Shown piece by piece: positions 14,324 through 16,928 of a stretch of 16,928 bases of DNA. A program made the translations under genes and the position numbers. The notes beneath the pieces are model-generated. The model did not search any database. It had not been told where the DNA came from and saw nothing but the letters and a program-made list of their open reading frames with translations. Origin of the DNA: an uncultured Collinsella sp. Lineage in GTDB: Bacteria; Actinomycetota; Coriobacteriia; Coriobacteriales; Coriobacteriaceae. Position 1 is the stretch's first letter. Every line of letters begins with the position of its first letter. The stretch is from contig UQIG01000043.1 in the NCBI GenBank assembly GCA_900541135.1, forward strand, positions 1 to 16,928, written 5' to 3'.

Positions 14324-14863
14324 CTAGTAGTTCACCACCTGCTCCTCAAAGTACGCCTTCGGGTGGTTACACACCGGGCACACCTCAGGCGCCTCGGCAC
14401 CAACGTGCAGGTGCCCGCAGTTCAGGCACTTCCACACCTTCACGCCCTCACGCTCAAACACCTCGCCCGACTCGATGCGCTCGACGAGTTTGTTGTAGCG
14501 CTCCTCGTGGGCCTTCTCGACGGCGGCGACGCCACGGAACTTCTCGGCGATCTCGACAAAGCCCTCCTCCTCGGCGGTCTTGGCGAACTCGTCGTACATC
14601 GTGGTCCACTCGTAGTTCTCTCCTGCGGCGGCGTCGCGCAGGTTGTCCAGAGTGCCCGGAACGGCGCCGTCGTGCAGATACTTAAACCACAGCTTGGCGT
14701 GCTCGGACTCGTTGCCCGCCGTCTCGGCAAAGATATTCGAGATCTGAACGTAGCCGTCCTTTTTGGCCTTGGATGCATAGTAGCGATACTTGGTGTGTGC
14801 CTGGGACTCACCGGCAAAAGCGGTCTCGAGGTTCTTCTTGGTTTGGGAATTCTCAAAATCCAT
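14324..14863 (-). CDS. rbr: Rubrerythrin
   Basis: A 179-residue diiron peroxidase of anaerobes that reduces hydrogen peroxide in the cytosol. The N-terminal four-helix ferritin-like domain (about 1-135) has the iron ligands in AGES (Glu19), ESEHAKLW (Glu52 or 54, His55) and VEKAHEERY (Glu116, His119). The C-terminal rubredoxin-like domain has two Cys-x2-Cys knuckles: Cys146/149 and Cys162/165. The size is close to the family norm. The ATG at 14863 follows AAGGGAAG by 7 nt; an upstream in-frame TTG is not supported. It lies downstream of the Rrf2 and MutY-like genes in the same direction, which fits an oxidative stress group, and its transcript ends in structured element copy B. Confidence 0.95.
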   Translation of the reverse strand: MDFENSQTKKNLETAFAGESQAHTKYRYYASKAKKDGYVQISNIFAETAGNESEHAKLWFKYLHDGAVPGTLDNLRDAAAGENYEWTTMYDEFAKTAEEEGFVEIAEKFRGVAAVEKAHEERYNKLVERIESGEVFEREGVKVWKCLNCGHLHVGAEAPEVCPVCNHPKAYFEEQVVNY

Positions 14864-14977
14864 AGGTGTACTTCCCTTCAACGCATGCCGCCCACAGACT
14901 TTGAGCGGCCTTGCTTTAAGGATGCCCTCATGCCGAGAATTTAAACCTTACAATCCCGTTCTTCAGATTCGAGTGAG

Positions 14978-15883
14978 CTACACACTCAGCCAACGATCGC
15001 CCTCGGAGCCGCAAAAGCCCTCGCGCTCCAGATCGGCAAGAATGCTTGCGACCAGCTCGCGCTCGACCGGCTCTCGGCCGGCTGCCGTCTCCATCTCGTT
15101 AACGCCTGCAACGGCTTCATCGAGCGTAATACCTGCCGGTTGCCCATCGCGCGCCGCCAGCAGCATGCGCACAATGTGGGCGCGCTTTTGGCGACGCGAG
15201 CCCTCAAACTTGGACTGACGACTATAGCCCGCCGACCGCCTGGACGGATTGGGCAGCGTCTTTTTAAGATACGCGCCGTAATCCAGCAACGCGTAATACC
15301 ATGCGCGCGGCGTGTCGGCATCGTCTTGAGGCACGGCAAAGGGCGCAATCTCATCCGCCGCCGCACCAGGGGCCGCCGGACAGGCGGCTTGAATCAGCGG
15401 CACCAGCTCGCGATCGGGAACGGCCGGCACATCGGGAAAGAAATGATGCAAAAAGACCGTGCGCACATTGGTCTCTAGATACACGCCTGGAAGATCAAAC
15501 GCAAACGAACGGATGCCCTGCGCCGTTGCCGGGCCAATGCCGGGCAGAGCGACCAAGTCACGCGTCTCACGCGGAAACTCCCCGTCCCAGTCCTCTACAA
15601 CGCGCTGAGCGGCCCCATGAAGCGCCAGAGCGCGTCGGTTGTAGCCCATGCCCTGCCAAGCGTCCAAAACATCGGAAGGCGCGGCCTGGGCAAGCGCCTG
15701 CACAGTCGGAAAACGATCGAGCCACACCGGCATGCGCGCCTCCACACGCGGCACCTGCGTTTGCTGCAGCATGACCTCAGAAAGCCAAATAATGTACGGG
15801 TCACGCGTACGTCGCCACGGAAGGTCGCGATAGCGCAGGACCCCTTCCGATCGAATCATCGAACGAAAGGGGTCCTGAATCAT
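14978..15883 (-). CDS. mutY: MutY-like adenine DNA glycosylase without iron-sulfur motif
   Basis: A 301-residue HhH-GPD protein. WLSEVMLQQTQV (33-44) is nearly identical to the MutY catalytic segment, with Glu36 as the expected catalytic acid. GMGYNRRA (78-85) and the hairpin LPGIGPATAQ (113-122) also fit. MutY removes adenine opposite 8-oxoguanine. Two departures stand out. The site expected to hold the catalytic Asp (LDxNV in E. coli MutY) reads LETNV, with Glu137. The C-terminal Cys-x6-Cys-x2-Cys-x5-Cys cluster motif is absent, replaced by a basic stretch (LPNPSRRSAGYSRQSKFEG). No MutT-like C-terminal domain is apparent; a winged-helix-like tail is possible. The ATG at 15883 has AAGGAG 7 nt upstream and lies 21 nt after the Rrf2 stop, so the two are likely cotranscribed. 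Clusterless MutY homologues are known; exact substrate is less certain here. Confidence 0.85.
   Translation of the reverse strand: MIQDPFRSMIRSEGVLRYRDLPWRRTRDPYIIWLSEVMLQQTQVPRVEARMPVWLDRFPTVQALAQAAPSDVLDAWQGMGYNRRALALHGAAQRVVEDWDGEFPRETRDLVALPGIGPATAQGIRSFAFDLPGVYLETNVRTVFLHHFFPDVPAVPDRELVPLIQAACPAAPGAAADEIAPFAVPQDDADTPRAWYYALLDYGAYLKKTLPNPSRRSAGYSRQSKFEGSRRQKRAHIVRMLLAARDGQPAGITLDEAVAGVNEMETAAGREPVERELVASILADLEREGFCGSEGDRWLSV
15836..15877 (-). promoter_or_regulatory. Hairpin inside the first codons of the MutY-like gene
   Basis: A perfect 11-bp inverted repeat (CAGGACCCCTT at 15867-15877 on the minus strand, complement at 15836-15846) spans codons 3-16, only 6 nt after the start codon. 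A small TCGA/TCGA pair can form inside the loop. A stem this strong next to the start codon could lower translation initiation. It could also be chance within coding sequence. Confidence 0.4.
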
Positions 15884-15904
15884 ATCTATGCTCCTTATGC
15901 GGCG

Positions 15905-16390
15905 TTATTTCTCCTGGCAAACACACGCACAGGCGGCGTACTCGGGAAACGCATCGCGGTCGGCAAACTTGGGGTCGACGGCCGGGAACTGGCGGTGAGC
16001 AACGATATCGCCGAGCGAAACGGAATCGAGGTAGTCGCGCATCAACGCCTGGGCTCCGGCCCACAGGGGATGATAGCAGCACGCGCCCATGCGCGCACAG
16101 TCACCATCGGGCGCGGTGCAATCGTTCATAACCATAGGACCCTGAACGGCCTCGACGACCTGGCGGATAGTGACGTCGTCCGGACTGACCTTGAGACGCA
16201 TGCCACCGTGGGCGCCACGCAGGCTCTCCACAATACCGGCCTGGACCAAACCGTGCTGAATCGAGCGGGCAAACGAATACGGGACATTGACCTCTTCGGC
16301 AGCGGTGCGAACAGAAAGCAAACGCTCCGGATCCTCGGCAAGCATCGCCAGCATGCGAAGGGCGTAATCAGTCTTCCTCGATATGTCCAT
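15905..16390 (-). CDS. Rrf2-family transcriptional regulator, probable Fe-S sensor
   Basis: A 161-residue regulator. Residues 1-65 form the Rrf2 winged helix (MDISRKTDYALRML, VPYSFARSIQHGLVQAGIV, wing RGAHGGMRL). Cys91, Cys98 and Cys104 (plus Cys105) occupy the region where IscR, NsrR and RsrR-type proteins bind an iron-sulfur cluster; the spacing here is C-x6-C-x5-C. CCYHPLWAGAQ and LDSVSLGDIV match the family's C-terminal helix. An unusual tail carries Cys154, 156 and 158 (C-x-C-x-C). The ATG at 16390 has AAAGGGG 4 nt upstream; in-frame sequence further upstream is leader. It lies 21 nt before the MutY-like gene and upstream of rubrerythrin, so redox or nitrosative control of this group, including itself, is plausible. 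Confidence 0.9.
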   Translation of the reverse strand: MDISRKTDYALRMLAMLAEDPERLLSVRTAAEEVNVPYSFARSIQHGLVQAGIVESLRGAHGGMRLKVSPDDVTIRQVVEAVQGPMVMNDCTAPDGDCARMGACCYHPLWAGAQALMRDYLDSVSLGDIVAHRQFPAVDPKFADRDAFPEYAACACVCQEK

Positions 16391-16550
16391 TTTTCCCCTT
16401 TCAAGGAATACGAACAGCTCGAACGAGCTCCGGGGCCGAGCTTGTGTCGAGACGCTAAATGACCGCCAGGACATCCAAATGGTAAATCGGATATCCACTG
16501 AGTGCCGCGCTTGGAGCGAAATGCATCAGATGCGGCGCACAGTGCAATTT

Positions 16551-16556
16551 AGTATA
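16551..16556 (-). promoter_or_regulatory. Candidate -10 element for Rrf2
   Basis: TATACT on the minus strand is one base from the TATAAT consensus. The -35 region (TTCTAC at 17 nt spacing) is poor, which is common for promoters under regulator control. Confidence 0.4.
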
Positions 16557-16565
16557 ACCTAACCC

Positions 16566-16595
16566 CCTGTCTCGTAGAACAGGTGTTGCGCAACA
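16566..16595 (-). promoter_or_regulatory. Candidate operator dyads upstream of Rrf2
   Basis: CCTGT-8 nt-ACAGG (16566-16583) overlaps the expected -35 position, and a perfect 12-bp palindrome TGTTGCGCAACA (16584-16595) lies directly behind it, centred near -45. Both are placed where an autoregulating Rrf2 protein or an activator would bind. Confidence 0.35.
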
Positions 16596-16710
16596 AAGCT
16601 GTTGTTCAGACAGATATACTTATTAGATTTTACTTGCGTTCCCGAAGGCGCGGGGATTCTGGGCGAAGATGCACCAGGGCGATCGTTCTATCGAAACAAA
16701 GTGCATCAAA

Positions 16711-16741
16711 CGCAAAAAGCCACGTCCGAAGACGTGGCTTT
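16711..16741 (-). terminator. Intrinsic terminator after tRNA-Asp
   Basis: A perfect 11-bp stem AAAGCCACGTC/GACGTGGCTTT with a 4-nt UUCG loop on the minus strand (16731-16741 with 16716-16726), ending in TTTTTGCG. It lies 8 nt beyond the encoded CCA of the tRNA. Confidence 0.92.
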
Positions 16742-16749
16742 AATTGCGT

Positions 16750-16827
<78 letters not shown>

Positions 16828-16873
16828 AGGCAGACGTTCGCGTTTGTTTCCGCTCGCGTGCGCTGCGGGGATT

Positions 16874-16879
16874 AGTATA
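16874..16879 (-). promoter_or_regulatory. -10 element of the tRNA-Asp promoter (truncated promoter)
   Basis: TATACT on the minus strand lies 46 nt before the tRNA 5' end, a plausible pre-tRNA leader. The matching -35 would fall at about 16897-16902, which is adapter sequence, so the real -35 is missing from this assembly. Confidence 0.45.
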
Positions 16880-16882
16880 CAC

Positions 16883-16928
16883 CTGTCTCTTATACACATC
16901 TCCGAGCCCACGAGACTAAGGCGAATCT
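16883..16928 (+). other. Illumina Nextera adapter and i7 index (sequencing artefact)
   Basis: CTGTCTCTTATACACATCT (16883-16901) is the Tn5 mosaic end in the Nextera read-through orientation. CCGAGCCCACGAGAC (16902-16916) is the read-2 adapter part, TAAGGCGA (16917-16924) matches index N701, and ATCT (16925-16928) begins the flow-cell part. It is not genomic. Confidence 0.98.

Larger units (their letters stand above)
16391..16710. other. Rrf2 upstream region, long leader, no gene seen
   Basis: About 320 nt between the Rrf2 start and the tRNA terminator. If the -10 at 16551-16556 is used, the Rrf2 leader is about 155 nt long. It contains an 8-bp inverted repeat with one G-U pair (GGATATCC/GGATGTCC on the minus strand, 16489-16496 and 16469-16476). 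No credible open reading frame is seen. Confidence 0.5.

Overview
The window reads as one end of a contig from a high-GC, anaerobic, gut-type actinobacterium. Gene content and sequence style point to Coriobacteriia, most likely Collinsella or a close relative. This is an inference from GC-rich codons, the anaerobe-type rubrerythrin, the Rrf2 regulator and the general gene repertoire; no database search was possible. The right end (16883-16928) is not genomic. It is an Illumina Nextera adapter followed by an i7 index, so the real sequence stops at about 16882.

Layout. Every protein gene except the GntR regulator is on the minus strand. From left to right: a sugar isomerase (SIS) protein resembling fructosamine-6-phosphate deglycase (52-1044), divergent from a GntR/UTRA regulator (1251-1973), with three copies of a GCATACAAGT-like box between them. 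Next come a GNAT acetyltransferase (1995-2585), a threonine-aldolase-type PLP enzyme (2662-3687), a PAP2 membrane phosphatase (3733-4596), the transcription-repair coupling factor Mfd (4653-8285), endonuclease III (8406-9071), a half-size ABC exporter (9135-10937) and RmuC (11063-12418). Then follow a small single-span membrane protein (12543-12977), an unknown four-span membrane protein (13413-14045), rubrerythrin (14324-14863), a MutY-like glycosylase without the iron-sulfur motif (14978-15883), an Rrf2 regulator (15905-16390) and tRNA-Asp(GUC) (16750-16827).

How the genes may work together. The left pair looks like a self-regulated catabolic unit for a glycated or amino sugar substrate. 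The centre is rich in DNA repair and maintenance genes (mfd, nth, rmuC, and further right mutY). The right end couples a redox-type regulator (Rrf2) with mutY and rubrerythrin in one direction, consistent with oxidative damage control in an anaerobe.

The most unusual feature is a structured element present twice in the same orientation (13228-13395 and 14136-14302). Each copy lies 17-21 nt downstream of a stop codon. Read on the minus strand, each copy is a 29-30 bp hairpin whose outer stem sequence differs completely between copies while staying self-complementary. A 25-nt loop and a 26-nt linker are identical in both, and an intrinsic terminator follows. The mismatches in copy A become G-U wobbles only on the minus strand, which supports a transcribed RNA. 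The two copies flank the unknown four-span membrane protein gene.
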